A stretch of 64,000 bases of DNA from positions 26,811-90,810 of the forward strand of contig CAMNXA010000012.1 of the NCBI GenBank assembly GCA_946566685.1, in the 5' to 3' direction. Each line of letters starts with the position of its first letter. Within the stretch, counting starts at the first letter, position 1. Source of the stretch: an uncultured Lachnospiraceae bacterium (GTDB lineage Bacteria; Bacillota; Clostridia; Lachnospirales; Lachnospiraceae). The notes under the pieces are model-generated. The model saw only the letters and a program-made list of their open reading frames with translations, did not search any database and had not been told where the DNA came from. Shown piece after piece: positions 52,340 through 61,026 of this stretch. Made by a program: the position numbers and the translations under genes.

Positions 52340-52853
52340 TCAATTCCGAGAGATCCTGCACCAGCCGAACGCCGTCAATTCGGCTGATTTCTTCACGGAT
52401 TGCCTGCGTATCGGCGTTCAGTCGCACGCTGAGACGATAGTTAAACGAATTCTGCAAAGGGTTCTCGCTAAAAGCGTCTGCAAGACCCTCCACATCATCC
52501 AGATATGTGGTCCGGAACTCATTCCAGGCTTCATCTCCACTTATGAAGCGACAGGAAGCAATGCCGGGAATCTGTACCAGTTCCTCTCCGATCCGGTCAA
52601 TCTCTATTTGAGAAAGAGTACTTTCCATAAAAACAGCCAGGTTTTTTTCCTGATAGACATTATAGGCGGCATATGAGGTAGTGCCGGTGATCATGATCGC
52701 AAAGGCGGCGATCAGCGCCATGGCCAGCCGGGAATAGCGTGTGTAGGGAAAACGCTTTGTCCGGGAGACGGTGCAGCCGCGCAATAAAGTGTCGGACAGT
52801 TCGGACGGCATTGTGATGGCTTCTTTTATCTGTATCATATCGTTTTTATTCAT
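52329..52853 (-). CDS. Putative anti-sigma factor with an FtsX-type extracellular domain
   Basis: 174 residues. A cytoplasmic N-terminus of about 42 residues precedes one membrane span (LAMALIAAFAIMITGTTSYAAY). The rest is external and matches the extracellular domain of the divisome permease FtsX: LAVFMESTLSQIEIDRIGEEL, then IPGIASCRFISGDEAWNEF, ENPLQNSFNYRLSV and IDGVRLVQDL correspond in order to that domain's conserved blocks. FtsX itself has four spans and partners FtsE; here neither is present. The start overlaps the stop of the ECF sigma gene by 4 bases, a layout typical of sigma/anti-sigma pairs. The anti-sigma role is inferred. Confidence 0.75.
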   Translation of the reverse strand: MNKNDMIQIKEAITMPSELSDTLLRGCTVSRTKRFPYTRYSRLAMALIAAFAIMITGTTSYAAYNVYQEKNLAVFMESTLSQIEIDRIGEELVQIPGIASCRFISGDEAWNEFRTTYLDDVEGLADAFSENPLQNSFNYRLSVRLNADTQAIREEISRIDGVRLVQDLSELKQK

Positions 52854-53401
52854 AAGTTATAACTCTCCTTTTTGATGTTTGTCAGTTTTGCTAATGGGTC
52901 TTTTGCGTGAGCGGTAATAAGGGCTGATGATTTCCCATCCGTGAGGGCAATCTTAAGGGCTTCCCGCCCGCGCTGGAGCCGTTTCTTAACTGCACTATTT
53001 GATATTTTGAGAATCTGTGACATTTCTGAGACGGAATATCCCTCGAAATAATGCAGCATCAGCACAGTTTTGTATTTGGCCGGCAGGGAATAAAGCTCTT
53101 CCAGCTGTTCTTCCTGCTCCGGGCCGGACAGGCATTCTTTCAGGGATTCCAAGTCTATGCAGGCATGTCTCTTACGGAATCTGAGGAAATCCGTACAACA
53201 ATTTGTTGTAACCCGTAACAGCCACGCCTTTTCATGTTCTGTGGACTGAAAAGAAGGCGATTTTTCCAGATAGCGGAGCAGGACTTCCTGTAAGATATCC
53301 TGCACATCATGAGGATTTCCAAGCAGCAGGAAAGCGCTTCGATAGAGTGTGCTGCCGTGGCTTCGCAGGATGCGTTCGATATCCTTTTCACTTTTGCGCA
53401 T
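52850..53401 (-). CDS. ECF sigma factor (sigma-70 family)
   Basis: 183 residues with the two helical regions of ECF factors: region 2 with DVQDILQEVLLRYLEKSP and region 4 with YFEGYSVSEMSQILKISNSAVKKRLQRGREALK. It directs RNA polymerase to a small gene set. Its partner overlaps its end by 4 bases. No similar promoter to that of the second ECF operon was seen upstream. The ribosome site GAAAGGAG precedes the ATG. Confidence 0.9.
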   Translation of the reverse strand: MRKSEKDIERILRSHGSTLYRSAFLLLGNPHDVQDILQEVLLRYLEKSPSFQSTEHEKAWLLRVTTNCCTDFLRFRKRHACIDLESLKECLSGPEQEEQLEELYSLPAKYKTVLMLHYFEGYSVSEMSQILKISNSAVKKRLQRGREALKIALTDGKSSALITAHAKDPLAKLTNIKKESYNL

Positions 53402-53547
53402 ATTGGGCGCTCCTTTCTTATATTTATGAGGCCTCTTGACTTATATACGAATGGGAGGGTGGGAAGGTGACCAAATATAATAGATTAATGGATTAAAATT
53501 GCCACCCTTACGGTGGCAACGAGGGCAAAAAGGATATGATATAATAA

Positions 53548-54618
53548 CTAAGTAAATAGGATGGCTTCCAAAATAACCATCATGGTGAAAAGTGAAAAAG
53601 CCATGAGGACATCCAGCACTAAGATTCCAAAATAATGTATTATTCGATTTTTGTGATTACATAAAGGCCAAAATCGCTGCATGTTACAATAGTTAAAATT
53701 GAAAAAGATAATTAACAGCATAATGAACAAACAGGAAATGCGTTCCAGCCATAAAGCGGAGGCAGATACTGTTTTTAAATCTATGGAGAGAAAGAACCAG
53801 AATATAAAAAGATAAACGCTGGTTGAGATTACCATTTTCCAGGGAGTCAGGGTTCTGTATCCCGGGGGAAGGAACGATTGCCAGCTGTGTGAATCGGACG
53901 ATGTGTTTTGGGGATTTTTACTTTTTCCCTGAATTTCCTGTTTCAGGGATGACACAGATTCGAAACGATTAGATGGATCAATCTGGATGCATTTATTAAT
54001 GATTAGAGTAAATGCATCTGTCGGGGCGGGCAGAGCCGAAGTAAGTTCTTTTAGTAAGATACCGAGTGCATAGATATCAGTCTGTGGAGTAGAGGAACCA
54101 AAACCATATTGTTCCGGGGCAGCATAGCCTTTTGTACCGAGAAGTATTGTGTCGGTGGAATTTATGTTGGTCAGGTATTTTGCTGCGTTAAAGTCTATGA
54201 GTACGGCATGGTTGCAAGGTGTGATTATAATGTTAGACGGCTTAATATCCCTGTGTATGATCGGCGCTGGCAGAGAATGAAGTTTTTCAAGAATATCACA
54301 CAAGTCGCAAATATAATGTGATACGGAAGCAGCGGTCAGCTGTCCTGTAACCATCAGTTCCTGCAAAGATACGCCGGAAATGTACTCTTCGATTACTGTT
54401 AATTGGTTGTCCTGTTCACATATTTCGATGACCTGGGGAATGCCGATAATTCTATTTTGTCTCAGGTAGACATATATGGGAAGGTTATAGATATCCAGTA
54501 TCTTTTTAATATATATTTTATGCGAGATTTGGTGTTGGACAAGGAAAATATTATGTGCTTCATTGATGACAGCGATTGTTTTGTAACAGGAGATGTTTGA
54601 TCTGCAAGAGGCATCCAT
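53548..54618 (-). CDS. Membrane-bound Ser/Thr protein kinase
   Basis: 356 residues. The Hanks-type kinase domain (residues about 15-230) has IHRDIKPSN, a metal motif IDFN in place of DFG, and GYAAPEQYG; a lysine in IYIKK is the likely ATP-binding residue. The DFN change is common in this small kinase group. The C-terminal 100 residues form about four membrane spans. There are no PASTA repeats, so it is not PrkC. It is divergent from an HTH gene, 55 bases away, and probably forms a signalling unit with it. Confidence 0.88.
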   Translation of the reverse strand: MDASCRSNISCYKTIAVINEAHNIFLVQHQISHKIYIKKILDIYNLPIYVYLRQNRIIGIPQVIEICEQDNQLTVIEEYISGVSLQELMVTGQLTAASVSHYICDLCDILEKLHSLPAPIIHRDIKPSNIIITPCNHAVLIDFNAAKYLTNINSTDTILLGTKGYAAPEQYGFGSSTPQTDIYALGILLKELTSALPAPTDAFTLIINKCIQIDPSNRFESVSSLKQEIQGKSKNPQNTSSDSHSWQSFLPPGYRTLTPWKMVISTSVYLFIFWFFLSIDLKTVSASALWLERISCLFIMLLIIFFNFNYCNMQRFWPLCNHKNRIIHYFGILVLDVLMAFSLFTMMVILEAILFT

Positions 54619-54673
54619 GGATATAATCCTTTCGTAATATACTAATGAACATTATAGCAGATAGGAGGCCATA

Positions 54674-55135
54674 ATGAGCGAAAAAAATACACGAGACTTA
54701 GAAAATGTTCTCGGCAGCACTCACATTAAAAATTATAGTGTCTACTGTGCAGAAAATAAAGACAGTATGATAATGGGAAAAGATGATTTTATCATTTATA
54801 TGAAGAAACTGTTTCAGGAAAAAAAATTAACACAGCAGCAGGTTTTTTTGAAGGCAGATATTCCTGAACGTTATGGCTATAAGTTACTGAACGGAGAGAA
54901 AAGGACGAAACAGAGGGACGTGATTTTAAGAATTTGCTATGCGGCGGAATTTACTTTAGAGGAGACACAAAGGGCGTTAAAAGAATATGAAATGCCTACA
55001 CTATATGCCAAAAAACCGAGAGATGCATTTATGATGATCGTATTTAATGAGAGGCCGGGAAGTATCATTGATGTAAATGCCCTTTTGAAACAGAATGGAA
55101 TGGAGCCACTGCGTACCAGCGGATTACAGGACTGA
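54674..55135 (+). CDS. Helix-turn-helix protein of the kinase module
   Basis: 153 residues. The N-terminal 45 residues are disordered-looking and Ser/Thr/Asn rich. A helix-turn-helix of XRE/Cro type follows: YMKKLFQEKKLTQQQVFLKADIPERYGYKLLNGEKRTKQRDVILRIC. The C-terminus is unassigned. It is a plausible substrate of the divergent kinase (Ser/Thr-rich N-terminus). The ribosome site is TAGGAGG. Two small membrane genes follow in the same direction. Confidence 0.75.
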   Translation: MSEKNTRDLENVLGSTHIKNYSVYCAENKDSMIMGKDDFIIYMKKLFQEKKLTQQQVFLKADIPERYGYKLLNGEKRTKQRDVILRICYAAEFTLEETQRALKEYEMPTLYAKKPRDAFMMIVFNERPGSIIDVNALLKQNGMEPLRTSGLQD

Positions 55136-55181
55136 AATATAAGGATAAAAATTTTAACACACAATAAAGGAGGACTTTTTT

Positions 55182-55529
55182 ATGAAGACATGGAAACTTG
55201 TAGCGGGGATTATCTCAATTATTCTGTTTGTGGTGGTCACATTTCAGTCATGCGCGGCTGGAGTGGTCAATGCCCTGGAGGATAATGGAGGGTCTTCTGG
55301 TTCTGTTGGGATTCTGGTGGCTATTTTGCTGCTTTCTGGCGGTATAGTATCTGTAGCAACCAGAAAGTCGGAGGGAAAAGGTGGAAATATTGCCCTCATC
55401 ATTCTTTTTGGATTGGCGGCATTGTGTGGTTTTGCCGGACATGGAAATTACAGTGATCTTGTTGTTTGGGCAGTGTGGTGTCTGATCAATGCTGTTCTGG
55501 CTATTGTGGCATTAGTTCGGAAGAGTTAG
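55182..55529 (+). CDS. Small membrane protein of the kinase module
   Basis: 115 residues with four hydrophobic segments (LVAGIISIILFVVVTFQSCAA, VGILVAILLLSGGIVSV, IALIILFGLAALCGFAG, LVVWAVWCLINAVLAIVAL). No catalytic motif is visible and I do not assign a family. AAAGGAGG lies upstream. It ends 6 bases before the next gene, so the two are co-translated. Confidence 0.75.
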   Translation: MKTWKLVAGIISIILFVVVTFQSCAAGVVNALEDNGGSSGSVGILVAILLLSGGIVSVATRKSEGKGGNIALIILFGLAALCGFAGHGNYSDLVVWAVWCLINAVLAIVALVRKS

Positions 55530-55535
55530 AAAAAG

Positions 55536-56204
55536 ATGGATATATTAGGAATCTTATCTCTTATTTTTGGCAGTATAGGTACAATATTGTCATATTGGTA
55601 TATTGGCATAATACCTTGCGTAGTTGGTACGGTATTGGGAATTGTCGGATTGACGGATTGCTTTTCTGACAGGAAGTTTTCTTTGTTTGGGCTTCTAATA
55701 TCTGTTTTTGGGATAATCCTGACTGCGTATATTGTGGTGTCAGATGTGGATTCGGATAGACTTTTGGTGCAGGCGGATAAATTTGGACAAGAAGAACAGT
55801 CTGTAATTGCAGAACCAGCAAAGCCCATAGAGGCCGCTGAGACGAAGAATATCGCAGCGAACAGAACAGAAAATGAATCTGAGGCAGAAGAAAAGCGAGA
55901 GGATTCAAGTAAATTGTCTCTGGGACAGGAAAATGCCATCAGGTCAGCAAAGACTTATTTGGAGTTTATGCCATTTTCTTATCAGGGATTGGTAAGGCAG
56001 TTGGAGTTTGACAAATATACAGAAGAGGATGCGGTATTTGCCGCAGATAATTGCGAAGCTAACTGGAATGAACAGGCGGTCAGATCAGCCAGATCATATT
56101 TAGAATATTCTTCTTTTTCCAAGGAGGGATTGATAGAACAGTTGGAATTTGAAGGGTTTACCCACGAACAGGCGGTATATGGAGTGGAACAAAATGGGTA
56201 TTAG
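55536..56204 (+). CDS. Membrane protein with two Ltp repeats
   Basis: 222 residues. The N-terminus has three hydrophobic stretches (for example ILGILSLIFGSIGTILSYW, then IPCVVGTVLGIVGL and LFGLLISVFGIILTAYIVV) in a DUF4190-like pattern. A charged Glu/Ala linker (80-125) leads to two tandem repeats of PF07553 type: IRSAKTYLEFMPFSYQGLVRQLEFDKYTEEDAVFAAD and VRSARSYLEYSSFSKEGLIEQLEFEGFTHEQAVYGVE. Ltp repeats occur on a phage lipoprotein that blocks DNA injection by other phages, and on many host surface proteins. The role here is unproven. A terminator follows. Confidence 0.82.
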   Translation: MDILGILSLIFGSIGTILSYWYIGIIPCVVGTVLGIVGLTDCFSDRKFSLFGLLISVFGIILTAYIVVSDVDSDRLLVQADKFGQEEQSVIAEPAKPIEAAETKNIAANRTENESEAEEKREDSSKLSLGQENAIRSAKTYLEFMPFSYQGLVRQLEFDKYTEEDAVFAADNCEANWNEQAVRSARSYLEYSSFSKEGLIEQLEFEGFTHEQAVYGVEQNGY

Positions 56205-56210
56205 AAGAAA

Positions 56211-56237
56211 GGTGGTAGAAAATCTACCGCCTTTTTT
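56211..56237 (+). terminator. Terminator after the Ltp-repeat gene
   Basis: The stem GGTGGTAGA (56211-56219) with TCTACCGCC (56223-56231) has one G-T pair and is followed by six T. Confidence 0.85.
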
Positions 56238-56267
56238 ATGAACCTGTTTTTTATAAAAACGGAAAGA

Positions 56268-56296
56268 TTGACTTCGTAAGAAGCAGTTCCTATAAT
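56268..56296 (+). promoter_or_regulatory. Promoter of the GNAT gene
   Basis: TTGACT (56268-56273) and TATAAT (56291-56296) are spaced 17 bases, 45 bases upstream of the start. Confidence 0.8.
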
Positions 56297-56341
56297 AGAA
56301 GAATAAAATATATTTTAACGTTTATCTGAATGAGGCTTACT

Positions 56342-57109
56342 ATGACAAACCATGAAATATTACAGTGTGCACTTAAGCAGTCTGCGACAGATTTACACTG
56401 TGAGCCGGAGGATTTTCTCGCGGCTGAAAATAAAATTGTGATATCGGAAACAAACGAGAACGCCAGACGCTACCTGACGCTGCCATTTGCCTGCAATCTG
56501 GTGTCCTATGGCAATAATGTGGTGGCATCAATCGATGACAAATTGCGGGATATCGTATCGGGATATATCAATAAATACCCGGTAGAGCATCTTTTTGAGA
56601 CGCCCAATATGCAGGTGATCAATACAGCTTTGATGCAGCATGGTATGCAGGTCTGTTTTATGGCGGAGTATTTTCTGCCGGATATAAATGTGTTAAAAGA
56701 ATTATCCTGCGGCTATGAGATGCGGATTTTGGATCAGAAGGATTTTGAAAAGCTGTACTTGCCGGAGTGGAGCAATGCTCTGTCGGAGGAGAGGAAAACC
56801 CTGGATGTGTTAGGTGTGGGAGCCTATGAGAGGGACAGGCTGATCGGGCTGGCAGGATGTTCCGCGGATTGTGAGACCATGTGGCAGATTGGAGTGGATG
56901 TTCTGCCGCCGTACCGCAGGCAGGGAATTGCCGCAGCGCTGACGGCGAGACTTGCGATAGAGACTTTTGCCCGCGGTAAGGTGCCTTTTTACTGTGCCGC
57001 ATGGTCGAATATCAAGTCCGTCCGCAATGCGATCCGGGCAGGTTTTCGGCCGGCCTGGGTGGAGATGACGGCCAGGGAGATAGGGTTTGTGGAGAAGATG
57101 AATCAGTAA
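56342..57109 (+). CDS. GNAT family acetyltransferase
   Basis: 255 residues from the ATG at 56342, with GAGG 8 bases upstream; an ATG at 56330 overlaps that site. The C-terminal half holds the acetyl-CoA motif A (VDVLPPYRRQGIAAALT) and motif B (AWSNIKSVRNAIRAGFRPAW). The N-terminal half is a less conserved domain seen in GNATs of about 260 residues. Its substrate is not known. It is followed 16 bases later by the aldolase gene. Confidence 0.85.
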   Translation: MTNHEILQCALKQSATDLHCEPEDFLAAENKIVISETNENARRYLTLPFACNLVSYGNNVVASIDDKLRDIVSGYINKYPVEHLFETPNMQVINTALMQHGMQVCFMAEYFLPDINVLKELSCGYEMRILDQKDFEKLYLPEWSNALSEERKTLDVLGVGAYERDRLIGLAGCSADCETMWQIGVDVLPPYRRQGIAAALTARLAIETFARGKVPFYCAAWSNIKSVRNAIRAGFRPAWVEMTAREIGFVEKMNQ

Positions 57110-57125
57110 AAAGAGGAGGATCAAA

Positions 57126-58160
57126 ATGCTATCATTTGAGTGTGATTATAACAAAGGGGCACACAGACGGATTTTGGAAAGATTACTGGAGACCAATGAA
57201 GAGGCACTGCCGGGGTATGGCAATGATCATTTTTGCGAGAGTGCCAAAGAGAAGATTAGACAAGCCTGTGACTGTAAGAATGCGGAGATTTTTTTCCTGG
57301 CGGGCGGAACCCAGACCAATATGCTGGTGATCAGTACCATGCTCAAACCTTACGAGGGTGTCGTGGCGGCCACGACAGGCCATGTCAGCGTACATGAGGC
57401 GGGGGCGATTGAAAACAGCGGCCACAAGGTGCTGGAGATTCCCAGCCATACGGGGAAGATGGATGCCGGGGAACTGGAAGAGTATTTAAGGCGTTATTGG
57501 GCAGACAGCAGTCATGAGCATATGGTGTTTCCGGGGATGGTTTATATTTCCCACCCCACAGAATATGGTACCTTGTATACCAGGGCGGAACTCGAGGCCC
57601 TGTCTAATGTGTGCACAACCTACAAAATACCGCTGTATCTGGACGGTGCCAGATTAGGCTATGGTCTTATGAGTAAGACTACGGACGTTACGCTTCCCAT
57701 GATCGCGAAATACTGCGATGTGTTCTATATCGGCGGTACGAAAGTAGGGGCGCTTTGCGGGGAGGCGGTAATCTTTACGAAGCAGAATATGCCGGCTCAT
57801 TTCCTGACTATGGTCAAGCAGAAGGGTGGACTTCTGGCCAAAGGGCGTCTGCTGGGCGTCCAGTTTGATACGCTCTTTACGGACGATCTGTATTGTCAGA
57901 TCAGCAGACAGGCGATTGAGATGGCGGAGGATTTAATAAAGTTATTCCAGGAAAAAGGATATCGTTTCTTTCTGGATTCTCCCACGAATCAACAATTTAT
58001 TATACTGGAAAACAAAGAGATGGAAAAGTTGCAGAAGAAAGTACGGTTTGATATCTGGGAACCATATGATGAGACCCATACGGTTGTGCGTTTCGCCACC
58101 AGTTTTGCTACGACTGTGGAGGATATAGAGAACCTGCGGAAAGTGTTAGAGGATATATAG
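57126..58160 (+). CDS. Low-specificity threonine aldolase/beta-eliminating lyase
   Basis: 344 residues, a fold-type I PLP enzyme. The PLP lysine is K206 in YIGGTKVGALCGE; HVSVHEAGAIENSGHKVLEIP and YLDGARLGYGL are the cofactor-binding segments. It cleaves L-threonine or allo-threonine to glycine and acetaldehyde. AGAGGAGG lies upstream. The downstream membrane protein gene begins 3 bases after the stop. Confidence 0.93.
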   Translation: MLSFECDYNKGAHRRILERLLETNEEALPGYGNDHFCESAKEKIRQACDCKNAEIFFLAGGTQTNMLVISTMLKPYEGVVAATTGHVSVHEAGAIENSGHKVLEIPSHTGKMDAGELEEYLRRYWADSSHEHMVFPGMVYISHPTEYGTLYTRAELEALSNVCTTYKIPLYLDGARLGYGLMSKTTDVTLPMIAKYCDVFYIGGTKVGALCGEAVIFTKQNMPAHFLTMVKQKGGLLAKGRLLGVQFDTLFTDDLYCQISRQAIEMAEDLIKLFQEKGYRFFLDSPTNQQFIILENKEMEKLQKKVRFDIWEPYDETHTVVRFATSFATTVEDIENLRKVLEDI

Positions 58161-58163
58161 AGG

Positions 58164-58532
58164 ATGGAAAAGCGTATTTTAAATTACAGGAAATATATCG
58201 ATGAACTGTTACAGCAGTCAGATGCGGATTGGGCGGCCATTATCAGGGAACATTTAATCCAGGTATCCTTTTTTCAGCATGAGAGGCTGATTCATTTGAT
58301 CGTGACAGTTACCTTTGCCATTCTGGAAGTGGTGGTGATCGGGCTGTGTGTGGCAGCATTTACGCCGGGCGTGGGACTGCTGGCAGTGGCCCTGCTTGTG
58401 CTCCTGGTGCCTTATGTCCGGCATTATTATATTCTGGAAAATGAAGTGCAGAAGATGTATGTCCAGTACGATAGACTGGTGGAGAGACGAGACGGACAGG
58501 GGAGACATTTTATCATGGGAGAAATTGTATGA
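58164..58532 (+). CDS. Small membrane protein of unknown function
   Basis: 122 residues: a soluble helical N-terminus (MEKRILNYRKYIDELLQQ), two adjacent membrane spans (LIVTVTFAILEVVVIGLCVAAF and VGLLAVALLVLLVPYVRHYYIL) and a short charged end. No family is recognised. It starts 3 bases after the aldolase gene and its stop overlaps the start of the broken nuclease gene (ATGA), so all may be one operon. Confidence 0.7.
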   Translation: MEKRILNYRKYIDELLQQSDADWAAIIREHLIQVSFFQHERLIHLIVTVTFAILEVVVIGLCVAAFTPGVGLLAVALLVLLVPYVRHYYILENEVQKMYVQYDRLVERRDGQGRHFIMGEIV

Positions 58533-59460
58533 GTGACGACAAAGTGCAGATAATAACATCTATGAATTATTCTAATACAGATAATATTTTGTCAGACATG
58601 AAAAATATCATAGAAGCGGCACAGCAGCAGGCGTATCAGGCAGTTAATATAAATTCAAGAGGTTTTATGAAGAATTTCCAGACATTTTGGACTCACTGAG
58701 TCCAAAATCTTTTGGAAGAGTTTTGTCGTGGACACATTATAGAATTTTGTTACAGGTAGAGGATATAAAGGCCAGAAGCTGGTATGAAAAGGAGGCACTG
58801 CAACAAACTTGGAGTGTTCGTACATTGCAGAGAAATATTTCTTCTCAATATTATTATAGAATGATTCAGACGCAGAGGCCGGATGAAGTGGAAGCAGAAA
58901 TGAAAGAACTGACCGGTCAGTATCAGAATGATAAGTATGAATTTATAAAGAATCCGGTTATAGCAGAGTTTTTAGGAATAGAACAAAGTACAGATTTTAC
59001 AGAAAGTGATTTAGAATCAAGCATATTGTCCAATTTACAAAAATTTCTGATGGAATTGGGAAAAGGATATGCTTTTGTGGCCAGACAACAGCACATAAGA
59101 ACAGAAAAGGAAGATTATTATATTGATCTGGTTTTTTATAATTATATCCTGAAATGTTTTGTGTTGATTGATTTGAAAACAGAAAAGATTACACACCAGG
59201 ATATAGGTCAGATGGATATGTATATTCGTATGTATGATGAGTTAAAATGCAGTGAGGGTGATAATCCGACAATAGGAATTATCCTGTGTGCGGATACGGA
59301 TGAGGATATAGCAAGATATTCCATTCTTAATGGGAATGAACAGCTTTTTGCTTCCAAATATATGCTGTATCTCCCTACAAAAGAAGAACTAAAGACGGAG
59401 ATTGAAAGGCAGAAATTGCTGTTTCAGCTACAACAACAAGAAAAAGGAAAATGGGAATAA
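58529..59460 (+). pseudogene. DUF1016/PDDEXK nuclease (YhcG-like), broken by internal deletion
   Basis: The frame from ATG 58529 gives the normal start of a DUF1016 protein (MSDDKVQIITSMNY to IIEAAQQQAYQAVNI) but stops at a TGA 53 codons on. The rest of the gene continues in another frame (FYEEFPDILDSLSPKSFGRVLSWTHYRILLQVED, then the PDDEXK domain with YYIDLVFYNY and LIDLKTEK) to 59460. Comparison with full-length family members suggests that roughly 50-60 codons between the two parts are missing. A TTG at 58687 could start a 257-residue product without the N-terminal domain. Full-length relatives accompany restriction and defence genes. Confidence 0.75.
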
Positions 59461-59462
59461 GA

Positions 59463-59491
59463 TGCAACCTTTCACAACGCTGAAAGGTATT
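59463..59491 (+). promoter_or_regulatory. ECF-type promoter of the sigma operon
   Basis: TGCAACC (59463-59469) and GGTATT (59486-59491) are 16 bases apart. The same motif and spacing recur at 61027-61055, and the region between shares CTGAAAGGTATT. ECF sigma factors use AAC-type -35 elements, so the sigma gene probably controls itself. Confidence 0.7.
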
Positions 59492-59534
59492 AAGGGTAGA
59501 GCGGCTATATGCGGCTTGGACATGGTGGACTTGT

Positions 59535-60026
59535 ATGACGAATGAGGAACGGATAACGACAGAAAATGCGGTGGACAGATATGCTGATATGGTGTACCGG
59601 CTGGCGTTGTCACAGATGAAGAACAGGACGGATGCGGATGACCTTTTTCAGGAGGTATTCGTCCGGCTGGTCAGTCACATTGAGGAACTTACTTCCTGGG
59701 AACATGTGAAAGCATGGTTGATTCGGGTGACTATTAACTGCGCCAAAAAGTATTATGACCAGTATTGGAATAAGAATGTGGATTATATAGAAGACACAGA
59801 ACAATTCCAGGGGGCGGAGGCCTATGAATCGCCGGATGAACATCCGGTAAGGCAGGCAGTGGCCAAGCTGCCGCCCAAATATCGATTGGCCGTACATCTT
59901 TTTTACTTTGAAGAACTGCCAATCATCCAGATTGCCCAGATGACGGAACAGAAAGAGAGTACCGTCAAATCCCAGTTACATCGTGCCAGAGAGATGCTAA
60001 AGGGGCTGTTAGAAGCAACAGGATAG
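59535..60026 (+). CDS. ECF sigma factor (sigma-70 family)
   Basis: 163 residues with region 2 (DADDLFQEVFVRLVSH, then EHVKAWLIRVTINCAKKY) and region 4 (YFEELPIIQIAQMTEQKESTVKSQLHRAREMLKG). It is different from the factor at 52850. An ECF promoter matching that of the downstream VWA gene lies 44 bases before its start. The anti-sigma-like gene follows 95 bases later. The stimulus is unknown; an envelope signal is likely. Confidence 0.9.
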   Translation: MTNEERITTENAVDRYADMVYRLALSQMKNRTDADDLFQEVFVRLVSHIEELTSWEHVKAWLIRVTINCAKKYYDQYWNKNVDYIEDTEQFQGAEAYESPDEHPVRQAVAKLPPKYRLAVHLFYFEELPIIQIAQMTEQKESTVKSQLHRAREMLKGLLEATG

Positions 60027-60120
60027 AGATGTAAGATAGGAAATGAATGCAAATAGCAACACAGGAAATATAAATGCAGATGTCAGGTCGATTGACCACA
60101 GGAAGAGGAAATCATAAATT

Positions 60121-61002
60121 ATGATGAATCAGTATAAAAACGAAACTGCACAGATACATGCACCGCAAGCGCTGATTGAAAAAACCAAGGCGGCAGTGCG
60201 GGAAGAGGAGGCGCGCATACGCAGGGAACAGACCAGCCAGCTTCCGGCACAGGGGCCACAGGTTACCTATGCGGATTATGAGGCATATCAGAAGAAATAC
60301 TCCTGGCGTAAATGGAGTTATTCTCTGACAGCGGCGGCCGCAGTGGTGATACTATTATCTGTATCTCTGGCTACGAGAGATGTTTGGACAGGCAGATTTA
60401 CGGGAAACCATACAGCTATGGATAAGGCTATGCCAGCCACTGATGCAGGAGAAATGAGCGGTGCTGCGACAGGCAGTGTGATGGAGGAAATGGAAAGTAC
60501 AGACGCTGAGGCGGGAGAAATAAGCGGTGCGGTCACAGACAGTATGGCGGAAGATATGGAGAGCGTGGCGGAAGCACCGGAGAAAACAGAAAATACCGCG
60601 GGAGCCATGGCGGAAGAGGATCTGGATAAGCTGGACAGGTCTGAGAGTGCGGCGGCAGAGGCGCCGGCAGCGGATTATACTGAGGAAGAAACGCAACGTG
60701 ATATGATGCAGGACAGCGGTGCCGAGAAGAAGGAAATGAAGCCGTTCCGGTCTGCAAAAGGCGGTTATGTAGAGATAGAAGCTGTGGAAGAAAAACCGGC
60801 TTTTTATGACGATCCGGCGGCGGAAGATATTGTGTATGAAGGTCTGACGTTCCGGGTAATGGAAGAGGAAAAAGGCTGGACGGCATATGTGGAGACAACA
60901 GACGGGACAGCTTATGTGATCAGCGGAACGTTTGAGGAGTTAGATGCCTTCCTGAAAGAAGGGTATGGGAAGCTGGAAAAAACAGCAAAAACCCATTCCT
61001 AA
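60121..61002 (+). CDS. Anti-sigma factor-like membrane protein
   Basis: 293 residues from ATG 60121 or 60124. A charged cytoplasmic part (about 65 residues) precedes one membrane span (SLTAAAAVVILLSVSLAT). The external part starts with an acidic Ala/Glu/Met-rich stretch holding two similar segments (GEMSGAATGSVMEEMES and GEISGAVTDSMAEDMES). It ends in a folded C-terminus (IVYEGLTFRVMEEEKGWTAYVE). Position and topology fit an anti-sigma factor for the ECF gene just upstream. No known anti-sigma zinc motif (HxxxCxxC) is present. Confidence 0.75.
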   Translation: MMNQYKNETAQIHAPQALIEKTKAAVREEEARIRREQTSQLPAQGPQVTYADYEAYQKKYSWRKWSYSLTAAAAVVILLSVSLATRDVWTGRFTGNHTAMDKAMPATDAGEMSGAATGSVMEEMESTDAEAGEISGAVTDSMAEDMESVAEAPEKTENTAGAMAEEDLDKLDRSESAAAEAPAADYTEEETQRDMMQDSGAEKKEMKPFRSAKGGYVEIEAVEEKPAFYDDPAAEDIVYEGLTFRVMEEEKGWTAYVETTDGTAYVISGTFEELDAFLKEGYGKLEKTAKTHS

Positions 61003-61026
61003 AATTTAAAAAAATTTTCTTTATTT

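Noticed and set aside
59466..59488. ACCTTTC/GAAAGGT as a repressor operator
   Set aside because: The same two halves at 61032-61052 pair less well, while the TGCAACC and GGTATT spacing is exactly kept, so an ECF promoter is the better reading.
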